Below are positions 23,152-34,659 of a stretch of DNA of 64,000 bases, in pieces. The stretch is from positions 231,893,001 to 231,957,000 of the forward strand of contig NC_091247.1 in the NCBI RefSeq assembly GCF_042477335.2, written 5' to 3'. The stretch is from Ovis canadensis. Lineage: Eukaryota > Chordata > Mammalia > Artiodactyla > Bovidae. A program made the position numbers and the translations under genes. How positions within the stretch are numbered: the stretch's first letter is position 1; every line of letters begins with the position of its first letter. The notes under the pieces are model-generated. The model ran no database searches, was not told the DNA's origin, and saw only the letters and a program-made list of their open reading frames with translations.

Positions 23152-23173
23152 GGGGGGGGGGGGGGGGGGGGGG
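23152..23173. repeat. Uninterrupted poly-G tract
   Basis: 22 consecutive G follow GGGGC at 23,147-23,151, in a purine-rich context on the plus strand. This is a potential G-quadruplex or slippage site. Its exact length is a likely sequencing uncertainty. Confidence 0.9.
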
Positions 23174-23928
23174 CAGAGGTGGTGAAGGAGAGAGGAGAGG
23201 AGAGGCGGGTGGAGGAGTTGCCCCTGAGCTCCTGTCTCAGTCACGTGCCCGCCAGACCAGCCCTGCTTAACTGCTGGGATCAGAAACAGTCAGATGGGTG
23301 AGGGAGGTGTGACCGCGGGTGTCAGCAGCTTCAGTGAGACACCCGACAGTCTACACTGCAAGCCTGCCAGGCCCAGCTTCACTCCCCGGGCCAGCTTCAG
23401 AGCCCCAGAGCCCCAGCTTCATGTGGGGGCTATCCCAGCCCCATCCTCCAGAGCTCCACATCCCAGCTCTCAGGAGAGTCTTCTGAGCTCCCAGGAGATC
23501 GTGTCCACTCAGGGTGTATGACAAGTGGCCTTAGGCTGGGACCAGTTGGAAGTGGCCAGAGTGACATCAAGTGTCTCTGTATCTCTTCTGCCCCTGAAGC
23601 GCCCACTCTCTCCTCCTCGCTCATGCCTGCTGTGTCCAGGCGTCCCCTAACACAGCCAGGCTGCAGGGAGGGGTTTCAGGGCAGAGCAGGAGCTGCAGCA
23701 TCTCACGGTGAGCAGGGCTGGCCACCAACTCACGCCCGACTCTGGGAGAGCACCACTGTGGCTCAGAAAGTGACCCTCTGAAGGCACAGGTGACTGCTCC
23801 TGGATCACACAGGGGCCCCAGAACTTAGGTTTGGCTTCTGACCTCTACAGCTGGCTCTAAAGGACAAACCATCAGCAAGGAGATATCTGGACCCCGGTCA
23901 TCACAGTCAGGTTGCTTAAGTATAACGG
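23174..23928. other. Spacer, no gene recognised
   Basis: GC-moderate sequence with several short 'agccccag' repeats near 23,395-23,425. No supported gene. Confidence 0.35.
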
Positions 23929-24106
23929 GGGTGGGGCCGCCTTGCCTCTTCTGTTTCACACCACCCCCACTCCCCTGACCTTCTCCTCCTCAGCATCCTA
24001 CCCCTGGACAGGGCATTGAGGACGGGGTGGGGGCCTCCTGCCTCTGCTGTTTCACAATCCTCCTCCCCCTTCCCCTGACCATCTCCTCCTCAGCATCCTA
24101 CCCCCG
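23929..24106. repeat. Tandem duplication of a ~97-bp unit
   Basis: Two diverged copies share 'gcctct.ctgtttcaca', 'tcccctgacc.tctcctcctcagcatcctaccccc', starting near 23,944 and 24,041. It is pyrimidine-rich. No further copies. Confidence 0.75.
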
Positions 24107-24720
24107 TATTGGGCTTTCTTGGCCCAGACACAACAGAAGTGATCATTCAGTTACTCAGTATTCAGTGGAATAGTCACAAAGTGACTTCAGGTTTAAAAAG
24201 AAATAAAATTGAAAATAAAATCCACCCAGACTGTTACTGTTTTGGATGAGGTTAGTGTCAGAGAAGATCCTGGGCTCCTGGTAAAGGTCCCCCTGAAACT
24301 CTGGCTCTGGAAGGAGGGAGAAGATGACCTTTGGTGAACATGACCTGAGCCTGGTTTGTGTCTGGCCAGCTCATTGATTTGATTACTGGTCATCATCACT
24401 TTTTCTGAGCCCCGTTCTGCATCTGTTCAAGGTCCTCACAGGGCTGACAAGCTGGAGAGCTCATCACAGTGTGCTTAAAGACTCGAGGGGTCCTGGGTGA
24501 GGCAGAAGATGGTGCAGGCAGAGCACGGGATCAAGAAAGGCGTCGTGGACCCGCTGAGGTCTGCGCTGGGTCTCCAAGGGTGAGCTCAGTAGGGCCTGGC
24601 TCTGAGCAGGACTCACATACACGATGAATCACTAAATGAATGAAAATGGAAATCTTCCCCCAAAAGGGCAAGACTGTCAGCTCGTCTGTAACTGAGCCCA
24701 AGCTCGTACTGCTCACCTCA
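24107..24720. other. Spacer, no gene recognised
   Basis: Single-copy sequence with no named element and no credible frame. Confidence 0.35.
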
Positions 24721-25116
24721 TGACAGGCCAAGAAACTGAGAGATGAGTTCCTGGGGCAAGGAACAGCGGCTTTATTCAGAAGCCCAGGACTCTTGTCCCA
24801 GGACCCATCTTGCCTGAGTTAGAATTCAAGCATCTTTTATATTAATTCTCAAAGGTGGTGTGGGAGGAAAGTCAAATATTTCCTCATTCTGATCAGGCTC
24901 CAGAGGGGATGTGTTGATGTCTGCCTCCCTACTATGATTCACAGGTGAGTCTGGTCAGGAAGTTTCCTGTGAACTAAACAAAGGTATTTTAGCTTAATGC
25001 TCATTACCTGGGATGCAGGGTTCCTAGAGACAGGACTTTATGTACAAGCTTATAGGCAACATTTCTTTAGTGGCTAACTCGTAATAGGTAGAACACAAAG
25101 GGTCCTTCTTTATGAC
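24721..25116 (-). mobile_element. Probable endogenous-retrovirus LTR, minus strand
   Basis: On the minus strand it starts TGTCATAAAG and ends CCTGTCA (TG...CA). It has a TATAAAAG (from 'cttttata' at about 24,834) followed by an AATAAA signal (from 'tttatt' at about 24,771) close to its 3' end, as in U3-R-U5 organisation. I find no clear target-site duplication and no adjacent internal retroviral genes. Family not assigned. Confidence 0.45.
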
Positions 25117-25279
25117 ACATTCAGGCCAAAGCTTGGAACTGCAGGGCACCCGGGGACAGTGGCAGAGGCCCCGCGGGGCGCCCACTCCACTCCCTCGCAG
25201 CTGTCTTGCTGACTTAGCAGCCTGTGTCTTGACTCCCTGGGGGCACCTGTTTGCCCTCTTCTCTGGGCCAGTGCTGGTT

Positions 25280-25744
25280 GTAAGATATAGATTGGGCTGA
25301 GGCAGAAAAGGAGAGATGACCTCAATGGAAGTAGGTTACCTTTATTCAGGCAAGGAGGGGAGGCAGTTGGCCTAACGACCGGGCTGAGCATGAGAGGGAT
25401 CAGGGAGGCTTCATATTTAAAGGGAGGTTTGTGGACGCGATAAGGGAAACGTTAGTCAGGTGGGATGTTTTGGGTATTCTTTAGTTGAGATGGCATTTGC
25501 AGTTGGGCAGGGGGTGATAAATCCTCTGGACGAGGGGTGATAAGTCCCAGGTAGATGCAACAAGCCTGGAGCATCAGGGCAGGACCTAAAGTTTGGTTTT
25601 GTTTTCCTTGAAGTTAAATGATTCAGCAAGGGCCTTTGAGACTGCTGTTTCCTTTCCTAGGCCCAAAGACTCTTTCACTCATCAGAAGCAACACTCACCT
25701 GTGCCCCTCCCTGATCAGGCCCAAGCAAACCAGCTGCCCTCACC
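25280..25744 (-). mobile_element. Second probable LTR-like segment, minus strand
   Basis: Again has a minus-strand AATAAA (from 'ctttattcag' at about 25,340) preceded by an AT-rich TATA-like stretch ('catatttaaag' at about 25,411) and followed by pyrimidine-rich sequence. Limits are uncertain. It could be a different LTR from the one at 24,721, or part of one degraded provirus. Confidence 0.35.
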
Positions 25745-25950
25745 TGAAAGGGTGTTAGTCTGTTAATCATGTCCCTGCGACCCCATGGACTGTAGCCCAC
25801 CAGGCTCCTTTGTCCGTGGGATTTTCCAGGTAAGAATACTGGAGTGGGTTGTCCTTTCCTCCTATAGGGGATCTTCTCAACTCAGAGATTGAACCCAGGT
25901 CTCCTACATTACAGGTGTATTCTTTACCATCTGAGCCACCAGGGGCATGC
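25745..25950 (+). mobile_element. Bov-tA SINE monomer
   Basis: Contains 'gcgaccccatggactgtagcc', 'caggctcctttgtccgtgg', 'aagaatactggagtgggttg', 'gattgaacccaggtctcc', ending 'catctgagccaccagggg'. Confidence 0.85.
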
Positions 25951-27108
25951 ATAAGAAACTGCTACCTCCCCAAACTGGGGTCAGGAGGCTGGGCATGCGG
26001 TTCAGGCTCTACAAGGCAGTTCACATCCTCCTAGTATCTCCTCTTGTCTGTCTAAGAAGCTCTTCCATCTCAGGACACCTCTAACCAATACCCCCTTTTG
26101 GTGGGAGCTAGTGCTCAGCAGTTAATATTTTCAGCCCAAAGAGACACAGCCTGTGCTTTAGACCATGGGGAACCCTCCCAGCTAGCCCCGGTCCATCCAA
26201 ATCTCTCCTGTTCCTCAGATCCCATGGCCAACAGACAGTCCCCGAGTCTGTTCAGCAGCCCAGCTCGCACAGTGTCCAGCGCTGAGGTTCCTCCCGCCCC
26301 CGTGTCCCCTCGGCCCTGCACGATGAGCCCGCACTCCTGGGAATGGAGGGGCCCCTGTGCGCTTCTTCCAGGGCTGCTGCTGGGCCTTCCTTCTCCTCCA
26401 ACCAGAGCAGGGAGCTGGGCTCTTCCGTGCCCACGAGTAGGGGGAGGAGGGGACGAGCGGTCAGTCCCTCCATCTCCTGTGGGCAGTGGCCCTGTGGGAG
26501 GAGGCGCTGGGGGCTGAGAGTGGGCTTGGCCTGTTCAGTGGTCAGGACTCAGGGCGCATTCGGGAAAGGCTGAACCTGCTGGGGAACGGTGACAATGTTG
26601 ATGGTGACAAGCTGTGTCCATCTCTGTACGAGCTGGTCCAGTTCACCAATTCTCTCTAAACTAACCCCCATATATAAACACTCTTCCTCTGGCAAAAGGT
26701 TTTGGGCTGAGTGTTTTCCAGGGAACTCCTCAATAACCTCTGGGAAACATTCTGAGAGAGTCTCTGATGATGCAACGAGCGTCCGCTTTGGTTAGGAATC
26801 GACAAGGACTCACTGTTGGGCACATGGATGTCCATGCTATGTAGCAGCCTCCATGGGAGGGGAGTTTGGGGGAGAAAGGACACGTGTGTGTGTTTGGCTG
26901 AACCATTCCCCTTGGTGTTCACTTGGAACTGTCACAACACTGTTTGTTAACGGGCTACACCCTAAATACAAAGTGAAAGTTAAGAAAGAAAACAACATGT
27001 GACCTAACACAAAAAGAAGACACTGGATGATTTGAACGTTGGCTTCACAAGTGCATTTTGGTAATACAGAAAACCACAGTGTTTTAGAATCCTAGTTTAT
27101 GATTTAGA
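25951..27108. other. Spacer, no gene recognised
   Basis: Includes a plus-strand 139-codon frame at 26,098-26,517 rich in Ser, Pro and Gly, without a domain I recognise. GC-rich around 26,330-26,520. I do not call a gene. Confidence 0.35.
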
Positions 27109-27134
27109 ATCAATGATACTTAAGTATCATTGAT
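27109..27134. repeat. Perfect 26-bp palindrome
   Basis: The left arm ATCAATGATACTT at 27,109-27,121 is followed directly by its exact reverse complement at 27,122-27,134, with no spacer. The next base on each side does not pair. Confidence 0.95.
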
Positions 27135-27654
27135 ACTGATCAATTGTCAAATACAGGCACTGGCAAAAATACAAGCTAAAGGCTAACCAGTTTTAATATC
27201 ATAAATGTCACCCTACAGTCTGAAGCCAGGCACCTCTGTCTGTTCATCTGTCTCCCTCCCGCCAACTCCCTCTCTCTATGGTGTTAAGATTTGTGTCACC
27301 AGTGAGCTGGCTCCCGCTCTCCTGCAGCACACACCCTTCATTCTGTGGGAGAAGTGATGACACGGGTGTGCACTAGTGTCGGTGAGGAGGTGACGCTCGG
27401 TGGCAGAAGGAAGGGGACTGGCGGGGGGCTCGGCCCGGCCTCGGCCTGGGGGCTCTGCCCGGACCCCCGCTCCCTGGTCCACTGCTGACCATAGCAGGGG
27501 CGGGAGAGGCCCGTGAGGGGCCCTGGCCAAGAACCTTCATGCACGGCTCGCCATTTACATCGAGAGCGTGGAGTTTTTGCAAAGATCTTCAAATTTCTGG
27601 GTTTTTTCCTTAATTTTTTAGTCTTCATTAGTCTTCTCACCCGCGGTGTCATTA
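27135..27654. other. Spacer, small GC-rich patch
   Basis: GC-rich at 27,400-27,530. Overlapping minus-strand frames of 69-104 codons here have no recognisable domain. Confidence 0.35.
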
Positions 27655-27840
27655 ACTAAATCAGCCTATATAATATTAACATTAAGATATATCATTAATA
27701 TATAAAATTATATTAAAATAATGGTACATGACATTTAATATTTATTTACATTATATATGCATATGTTTATGTAGCATTATGTTATATTAACTTAAATCAA
27801 TAAATATAAGTTAACTAGCATAGCAGTATGAGTATATGTT
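27655..27840. repeat. AT-rich low-complexity tract
   Basis: Dense ATTAATATATAA-type sequence with many short TATA and ATTA runs, sharply different from the GC-rich patch directly to its left. Confidence 0.85.
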
Positions 27841-29945
27841 ACTCCTCGGAGGCAGACCTTTGCCTTTTATGCAGTCAGCTCTGCCTGCTGAGCATATTTT
27901 GTTTGTCAGAAAAAAATGAACACTGAGGCCAGAGTGAAAAGTGAGGCGAAGGCAGGCAGAGAAGACCCAACCTGAAATTACAGGGGAGGCATAATTAAGT
28001 CACTCAAGTGAAACAAGAAGTGTGTTCTTGAGACCAGCCTGAAGCGCACAGTCTTAGTGAGGGGATCGGATGTGACTCAGCGCCGGCTCATTGGCACCTT
28101 CAGGGATGGGCGAGCGGGAGGGAGCCGCCTCCCGGGGTCTCTCCGCGGCTGCTCCGCGGACCCGCTCGCCTCCCCAGGCTCTGCTGCGACCTTTCTGCTT
28201 TGCCGCCCGGAGGCCCGTTTCCTGCCCTCCGCTGTTCTCCTCCTACCCTCTCTGTCCTGGATTCTCTAGGCTGCTACCGGCCCGGCTGGAGACTCAGGCA
28301 TCACCAGGCCTTCCCTCCAGCCAGTGAGCTGTCCTCGCCCCGCCCTCCTCCTTGAGAGCTGGGCTAACGGGGTGCCTGGGGTTCATTACTGAGAGTTTCC
28401 TTGCTCGCAGTTTCCTCCACTCCTGATGGTGGGATGCGCAGGGCAACTGAAGACATTTCTGGATTTCCCTGAATGTGGATGCTACATGAACCTAGTTTGC
28501 TTATAGCAGAATCATGTGGTTCTAAAGAAAGATTTTTATATTCCTATTAAAACCACTGGAAAACCCCCAAACAGGAAACGGTGACACCTCAGAGTCATAC
28601 TGTTACATGACAAAAGCAAGCTGTAAAACAGCACACGTTATTTGTCTAACGGAACTGAAAGTGAGCCTATGTTATCTGCGTGTCAATAAATACACATTTG
28701 AAAATGTTTCTTAAAAAGCTGGAGGAATATATACTAATGAGCCACAGACACTTTGTCAGGATGAAAGAGAAATTCTGCTTTTACTCCAAATTATCCAGTT
28801 TCTTGGTGCACTTTTAACTCAGGAGGAGCTTGAACAAGAGTGTATATTGTTTGTATTTAAATAAACACAACATATTGTACAGAACCAGCTTACCATAAAA
28901 ACTGAACCAATGTATTTCAGAGTCAAACAAGTGATGCGCTGTGCAGAGGAGAGTGAGCCTCTGCTGAAGGGTCAGAGACAGAATGAGCACACGAGCAGCA
29001 CGCGCAGTGAAACGCTGGCTGCACGCCGCCGGCCCCTCCAGTCACTAGAGCATTCCTTGAGCACTTGCTGGATTTAAGGCAGCCTGGACATCAGTTCCCT
29101 GCCCAAGGCAAGTCTGAATTCATGCCAGGCCCATAGTAAAGACATGTTCTAATTAGCATCTCTCAGAGGTAGAAAACGTACCCTTTATTCTCGAAACGTA
29201 TTCTGGCCTGCTCTATAATGGATCGTTCCACTAAAAACAAAACACTCAAACCAACATTAAAAACCACCTTTTCGGTGTACCTGAAAGCTTTTGCCATTTT
29301 AGAGCTTTCTCTTTTTCTGTCATCTCTTAAACACATGTAAAATAGATACAGTCAAGTCCCCAGCAGGAGGGGCTACTCAGGGAGCTCTGGGCCTCAGTCG
29401 TTTCTAGGAATAAAAGTGGCAAAGAGCATTTTTGCTCCAGAACTCTAAAGGCATTTTGGCGTTGGATAATCGGGACCCGTGGAAAGCATATGATAGCCTG
29501 ATGCTGTTTTTCCATCTGCCACAGCTCAGTGATTTTCAATATCTTACTTTCTGTAACCAAAGATTGAGAGTGCTCAGGAGAGAGCATACATATAACTACA
29601 CAACTCGTTATAAATAGCATACAAGTAGAAAGTATAGTTAGATGTGAGCAGTTCCTGTGGCTCTCAGTCCATAAGGCTGACTCCCTTCCTCAGGCAGCTC
29701 TACAGATTGGACAGTAGGTGGAGACTTCAGCCTGTTTGGAAAGCAGTTCCCGGGGCTTTGGCTCGTTCGCTTGCTTTTTAACTGTTTCCGCACCATTGCA
29801 CAGAAAACAAAGTAATGCGCTGCCTAAGCCTATGAAGTCCCGATCAATGTCATGGGAGCAATTCCAGAAGAACGCAAAGCCACATAACTGGATCTGTCGG
29901 AAGCATTTACAAATATCCGCAGGAAAGATTCCACCTTTCCGTGGA
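27841..29945. other. Spacer with a small CpG-rich patch, no gene recognised
   Basis: A CpG-rich patch at about 28,060-28,340 (CGCGGCTGCTCCGCGG-type sequence) is embedded in otherwise AT-rich DNA. The rest, including 28,350-29,690, shows no repeat or gene that I can name. Confidence 0.4.
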
Positions 29946-30076
29946 AAAAAGAAAGTGAAAGTCACTCAGGCGTGTCCGACTCTGGGATCCCTTAGACTGT
30001 AGCCTGCCAGGCTCCTCTGCCCATGGAATTCTCCAGGCAAGAATACTGGAGTGAGTTGCCATTCCCTTCTCTAGGG
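29946..30076 (+). mobile_element. Bov-tA SINE fragment
   Basis: Begins 'aaaagaaagtgaaagtcactcag', then 'gtgtccgactctggg', 'gactgtagcctgccaggctcc', 'ccaggcaagaatactggagtgagttgccatt', and stops at 'tctctaggga'. The tRNA-like 3' part is missing. Confidence 0.85.
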
Positions 30077-30292
30077 AGCCGGCCCAACCCAAAGTATCCA
30101 GTGATGAAACGCTGTTAGGGTTTGTGTCACGGATGCCCTTTGCTGCTTTGATTCCTGGTAATGACAGAATCCCAGGCCAGCCTGGGACCCACCCCAAAGC
30201 AGTTTGTGTCCTGTGCCCCTGGTCAGACAGTTCAGTTCAGTTTTCTTGTTTGGAAACAATTTGACCTAGCTGCTCACAAGCGAAAAGCAAAC

Positions 30293-30774
30293 TGTTGCAG
30301 GAAGACGGACCCCTTCCAGGGCCCGAAACTGGGCTCTTGTCTAACACTCGGAAATGAATTGTCCAAGGAGACACTTGTGCTGACAAAGCAAGAGATTTTA
30401 CTGGGAAAGGGCACCCAGGTGGAGAGCAGTAGGGTGAGGGAACCCAGGAGAGCTGCTCTGTCCATGGCTCGCAGTCTGACGTTTTATGCTGATGGGATTA
30501 GTTTCTGGGTGGTCTTTGGCCAATTATTCTAATTCAGGGTCTTTCCTGATGGCGCAGGCATCCTCAGCCAAGATGGGTGCTAGCGAGAGGGATTCTGGGA
30601 AGTGGACGGACAGGCGGTGTCTCCTTTAGACCTTTCCGGAACTCTTCCGGTTGGTGGTGGCTTATTAGTTCTGCGTTCCTCATCAGGCTCTCCTGTCATA
30701 AAACAACTCATGCAAATGGTTACTATGGTGCCTGGCCAGGGTGGGCGGTCTCAATCAGTGGGCTTCCCCTAACA
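30293..30774 (+). mobile_element. Solo LTR of a bovine-type endogenous retrovirus
   Basis: Starts TGTTGCAGG and ends CCCCTAACA (TG...CA), and is flanked on both sides by AAAC (30,289-30,292 and 30,775-30,778), which reads as a 4-bp target duplication. Internal phrases 'gctgacaaagcaagagatttta', 'ttttatgctgatgggattag', 'tcataaaacaactcatgcaaatgg' match an LTR family I recall as common in cattle. No retroviral genes adjoin, so it is a solo LTR left by recombination. Truncated inverted relatives lie at 545-707 and 44,727-44,867. Confidence 0.75.
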
Positions 30775-30778
30775 AAAC

Positions 30779-32529
30779 TGCTAGACCTTAAAATGTCCCA
30801 GTAGAGTACAGTCAAATGCTCCTGATTCTAGGTACTTCACAGGGTGCTTTTAAGCCTCGCCAGCCACCAGCTTCTCTTGATTCTGAAAGCTGGGTTTACT
30901 AGGGACCAGCAGCAGTGGAAGTGTGATGAAATCACCGCAGCGGTGTTGTGCTTCAAAGCACAGGATCTGGACATACTAGGAACAAGGATAAAATATTCTG
31001 AAGGGGTGAGTCCAGGGCATTTACTCTTATCTGAACAAGTCTGTGCACGGACGCATTTTATGCATCACTTCAGGGAGGCCACAGGCTCCCTGGGCTCTCC
31101 AAGTCCCTCAGGTGAAGAGCTCCTGGCCCGGGAGTGAAAGGAAGCAAAGGCAGCCCTTCCATCATCCCCATTCCGACCTCGGGTCCCATCACATTGCGAC
31201 CCCTGGGCCCGTGAGGGGGCCGGTGGCCGCTCAGCGCGCTCTCCCAGCCGCTCGGCCCCAGAGGAGTGACCGGAGCAGGCCTGCCCCGAGGCGCCGCGGC
31301 TGCCTGCCTGCTGCCGGCGCGGTGAGAAGGCCCATGGAGGTCTAGGAAAAGCAAAGGGGCGTCCATCTCAGCAGAGCAGCCCCGAGCACAGGGAGTTAAA
31401 GGAACAGGAAGCAGGGTCAGGTCAGGGAACGACCCCTGTGTGCCGGCCGCGCTGATAAGGGAGTGGCTGAGGCTTCCCTCCCTGCGAGCGCGGCTCCACC
31501 TCTGCAGGCTCTTCCGGCTTGATTCCGTGAGCGGCTGCCGCTTGTCAGAAGGCAGATCTTTCTACCACCAGTAAACTGTCTTTCCCTGCTGTCAGCCCTG
31601 TAATCTGGCGCTATATGCTCCTGTTCCACTGGCTGCTAACACTTCTGTAAAAGAAGATCTAACTGTCAAAGTGCAAAATTCCAGGGGTCTGTGGAGTCCC
31701 GCCACCAATCCATCCCCAGAGTTGTGTTTGAATCAGGTGAAAACGCTCATTACAGGCTTAGCATTGAGGATCCTAAAGTGAGAACATGAATGAATTTAGA
31801 ACTTTTGGAAAGTCTGATTTTATAAGTATTTGTTTATCTTTAAAGTCCAATAAGACAATTTTACTCTTGCTTATCTTGTCTGAGGAATAAACATGGAAAG
31901 ATGCTGAAAAAAAGCTACAAAATTTAAGGCTTTGGAGAAGGGAATTAAAAGAGAATGGGTCTCATGAAGAGTAACACCTTTCAGATGGAGCAGCTGAGAG
32001 GAGAAATAAATTGATGTAAGAAAAGATCTTACCATTAGAGCTGAGGCCATCTGCCATTTCGTCACATTTACTTTCCTGCATGCAAGGTCACCTTGTACAG
32101 ACTCCTACAGACGCACAATACAGCTGCCATCTCCACTGACACGCAGAGGGGCCACCTCTTCAGACCGCGTTGTGGGGCACTCAGGATGCTCAGGACTCTG
32201 TCCTATGTGTCCCTGGGAAGTGACTCCCAGGAGGTCCAGCCACTGAGCCGAGTTCCACTCTGTTTTCAAACAGCTCTTTAAATCCCTGGGGCCAGCGCTC
32301 CTCTCTCTCACCACATAAAACGTCCCCCGTGAGTCACTGCTCCTCATCAACATGGCTGCTGGTTTCATAATCAGTCTTAAGATATGGTCACCTGATTCTA
32401 TTATTTTTTATTATGCTGAGCTCAGTCACGTGTTTTATATCTTACTAGTGTATTAATGTGTTAGATCGGAGAAATGATTCAAGTATAATGTTAAATGCTT
32501 ATCCTCCTATGCATATGAAGTATATAATC
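30779..32529. other. Spacer with GC-rich patch, no gene recognised
   Basis: A GC-rich, CpG-containing patch at about 31,150-31,520 lies in otherwise AT-rich sequence. A 97-codon frame (30,844-31,137) and smaller ones show no domain. Nothing else is recognised. Confidence 0.4.
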
Positions 32530-32615
32530 TCTGGGAGATGGTGAAGGACAGGGAGGCCTGGGGTGCTGCAGTCCATGGGGTCGCGAGAGTTGGACCTGAC
32601 TCAGCGGCTGCACAA
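32530..32615 (+). mobile_element. BovB 3' end fragment
   Basis: Short match to the BovB terminus: 'ctgggagatggtgaaggacagggaggcctgg', 'ctgcagtccatggggtcgc', 'agagttgga.ctgactcagcg'. Confidence 0.8.
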
Positions 32616-32894
32616 TGATAAACTATTGTCTCAGCTGATAATGAATGCACAGTGCGTAGGGGAAAGTGGGAGAAAAGGATTTTAAGAAATGGATCAAGCT
32701 TAGCTAATGAAATTAGCAGTTGCAAATGTTGTTTGAGGGAAGAACATAATGAATTAGGAATTAGGAATTTTCATCTTATGTGAAAGGAAAAAAGCAAAAG
32801 TCACAGAACATTCTCATGAGGAGACATATTTATTTGTTTATTTAGAAACTGCTTATTTTCTGTCAACCAATTTCCATTTTACGAGTTTGTGGGG

Positions 32895-33235
32895 TTTCCA
32901 TAATGGCTCAGGGTAAAGAATCCTGCCAATGCAGGAGACACGAGTTCAATCCCTGGTCCAGGAAGATCCCACGTGCCTCAGAGGAGCTAAGGCTGTAAAC
33001 CACAACCACCGAGCCTGTGCTCCACAGCCTGGGGGCCACAGCCACTGAGCCCACGCTCTGCCACCGCTGAAGCCTGGGGGCCCTGGGGCCCACGCTCCAT
33101 AGCAAGGGAAGCTGCTGCAATGAGAAGGCCAGGCACCAGAACCAGAGAATGTGCCCTGCTCACCACAAGCAGAGCAAAGCCTGTGCAGCAGCAAGGACCC
33201 AGCAAGAACCCAGCACAGCCCCCACCCAAGAAAAG
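32895..33235 (+). mobile_element. CHR-type SINE
   Basis: Contains the tRNA-Glu-like head 'atggctcagggtaaagaatcctgccaatgcaggagaca', 'gagttcaatccctggtccaggaagatccca', and the repetitive body 'ccac.gcctgaagcctg', 'agcaagggaagctgctgcaatgagaag', ending in 'cccacccaagaaaaga'. Confidence 0.85.
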
Positions 33236-34444
33236 AGCCTGGGAAAGAAGAGCTGAAGCCCACGCAGTGCTCTGCCTACCCGTCCAGTGGCCTGAGCAGT
33301 GGGCGCTGCAGGCCGGCCTTCAGGGGGAACTGCGGAGCAGGCGGCGAGCTCGCCTGCCCGCCTGTGGACTAGGCCACCCCCTCAGATCCAGCAGCCTTGC
33401 ACACAGGTGCTGAAGTGACCCATTCACGGTGAAGTCCTCCTTGCTCAGAGCGGCTCAGCTGCCACCTGCTCTCCCCTTTTAATCTCTTCAGAATCTGCAG
33501 ACGTGGAGATCAGGCACGACCTCCCAAGAGTGTTCACAGGAAACGGTGCCGCGCACGGGCAGAACTTCTCTTCGAGCATCCGCCAAGTCAGAGCCATCGA
33601 CTGAGCTCCCTGGTTGCCGGGAATGGGTGGTCTCCAGAGCGCAGAGGAGAGCGCGTGTCACACAGACCGATGGTAAGAAGTTCACAGGCATGCCTCTGGG
33701 AGAGGCTGGCGGTCAGCCCTGGGATCGGAACCAGCAGGAGTCTTGGCTCCTGGAAGCTGCCTGGGTCTGGGGAGCGGAGGCTCCAGGAGCGAAGCGGCCG
33801 AGCAGAGGAGCGGCGGCAGCAAAGCAGCTCGGCTCGCTGGCGAGGGTTCCTGGAGGACGCAGCAGGGACAGCGGCTGGGGTTTCAGGGGCAACGGCGGCA
33901 TGAGCTGCCCACAGAAGCTTCTCCCAGGCTCTCTCGGATCCTAATGCAGGCGCCGCTACTGTTCCCTCTGTAGATGCACTGCTCCCCTGGGAAGTAAAGG
34001 TCGGTGCCGCCTAAGTGGGCTCCTGCTGCAAGGACCGTGATGACGCCAGCCTTCGTTTGCCGGACAGCAAGGACCCAGGAGAGCGTAGAAGATTCACTTC
34101 AAGTTATGGCAAGAATCCAGACAGTGCCGAATGGACCACTGTCTGGGCAGCGCGGGAAAAGCCTGAGCAGATGTTTTAGAGAAGCCGGATAGGAAAACAA
34201 ACCTGACTTTCATTCAGTTTGTAGAAATAAAGCTGTGAGTTTTATTCTTTAGAGGTTTAAAATTTTTGTAATGTCTTGGCATTTCTGAGAAACTTATAAC
34301 ACATGTGCAAGGTTCAAGAACTAGAAATATAAAATAGCTCACATTGCATTGTTCTTCCTACCCCCTCCCTTCTTGTCAAGGCCCTGCTGCTTCCGCAGTC
34401 AGCCACGTGTTTTGTTCTCAGGAATACCTTCCAGGGGTTTATTT
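33236..34444. other. Spacer, no gene recognised
   Basis: GC-moderate sequence. A 132-codon plus frame (33,546-33,944) overlaps a GC-rich patch and has no recognisable domain. An AT-rich part lies at 34,190-34,330. Confidence 0.35.
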
Positions 34445-34620
34445 TATTTTTTTCCCTAAGTATTTATTTGGCTGTGCCTGCGGGACCTTTTCCATGGGAA
34501 CTCTTAGCTGTGACATGTGGGTCCTAGTTTCCTGACAAGGGGTTGAACTCAGGCCCCTACAATGAGAGTGCGGAGTCTTAGCCCCTGGATCAGGAGAGAC
34601 GCCCCAGAGTGTCATTTTAT
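34445..34620 (-). mobile_element. CHR-type SINE, minus strand
   Basis: Reads in reverse: T-rich tail ('ttttatttttttccctaagtatttatttggctgtgcc'), 'gggtcctagtttcctgacaaggggttgaactcaggcccctac', 'agagtgcggagtcttagccc.tgga', as in tRNA-Glu-derived artiodactyl SINEs. Confidence 0.75.
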
Positions 34621-34659
34621 GTAAGCACAAGCAACTGTGAATATCTGTTTCTTCACTCC

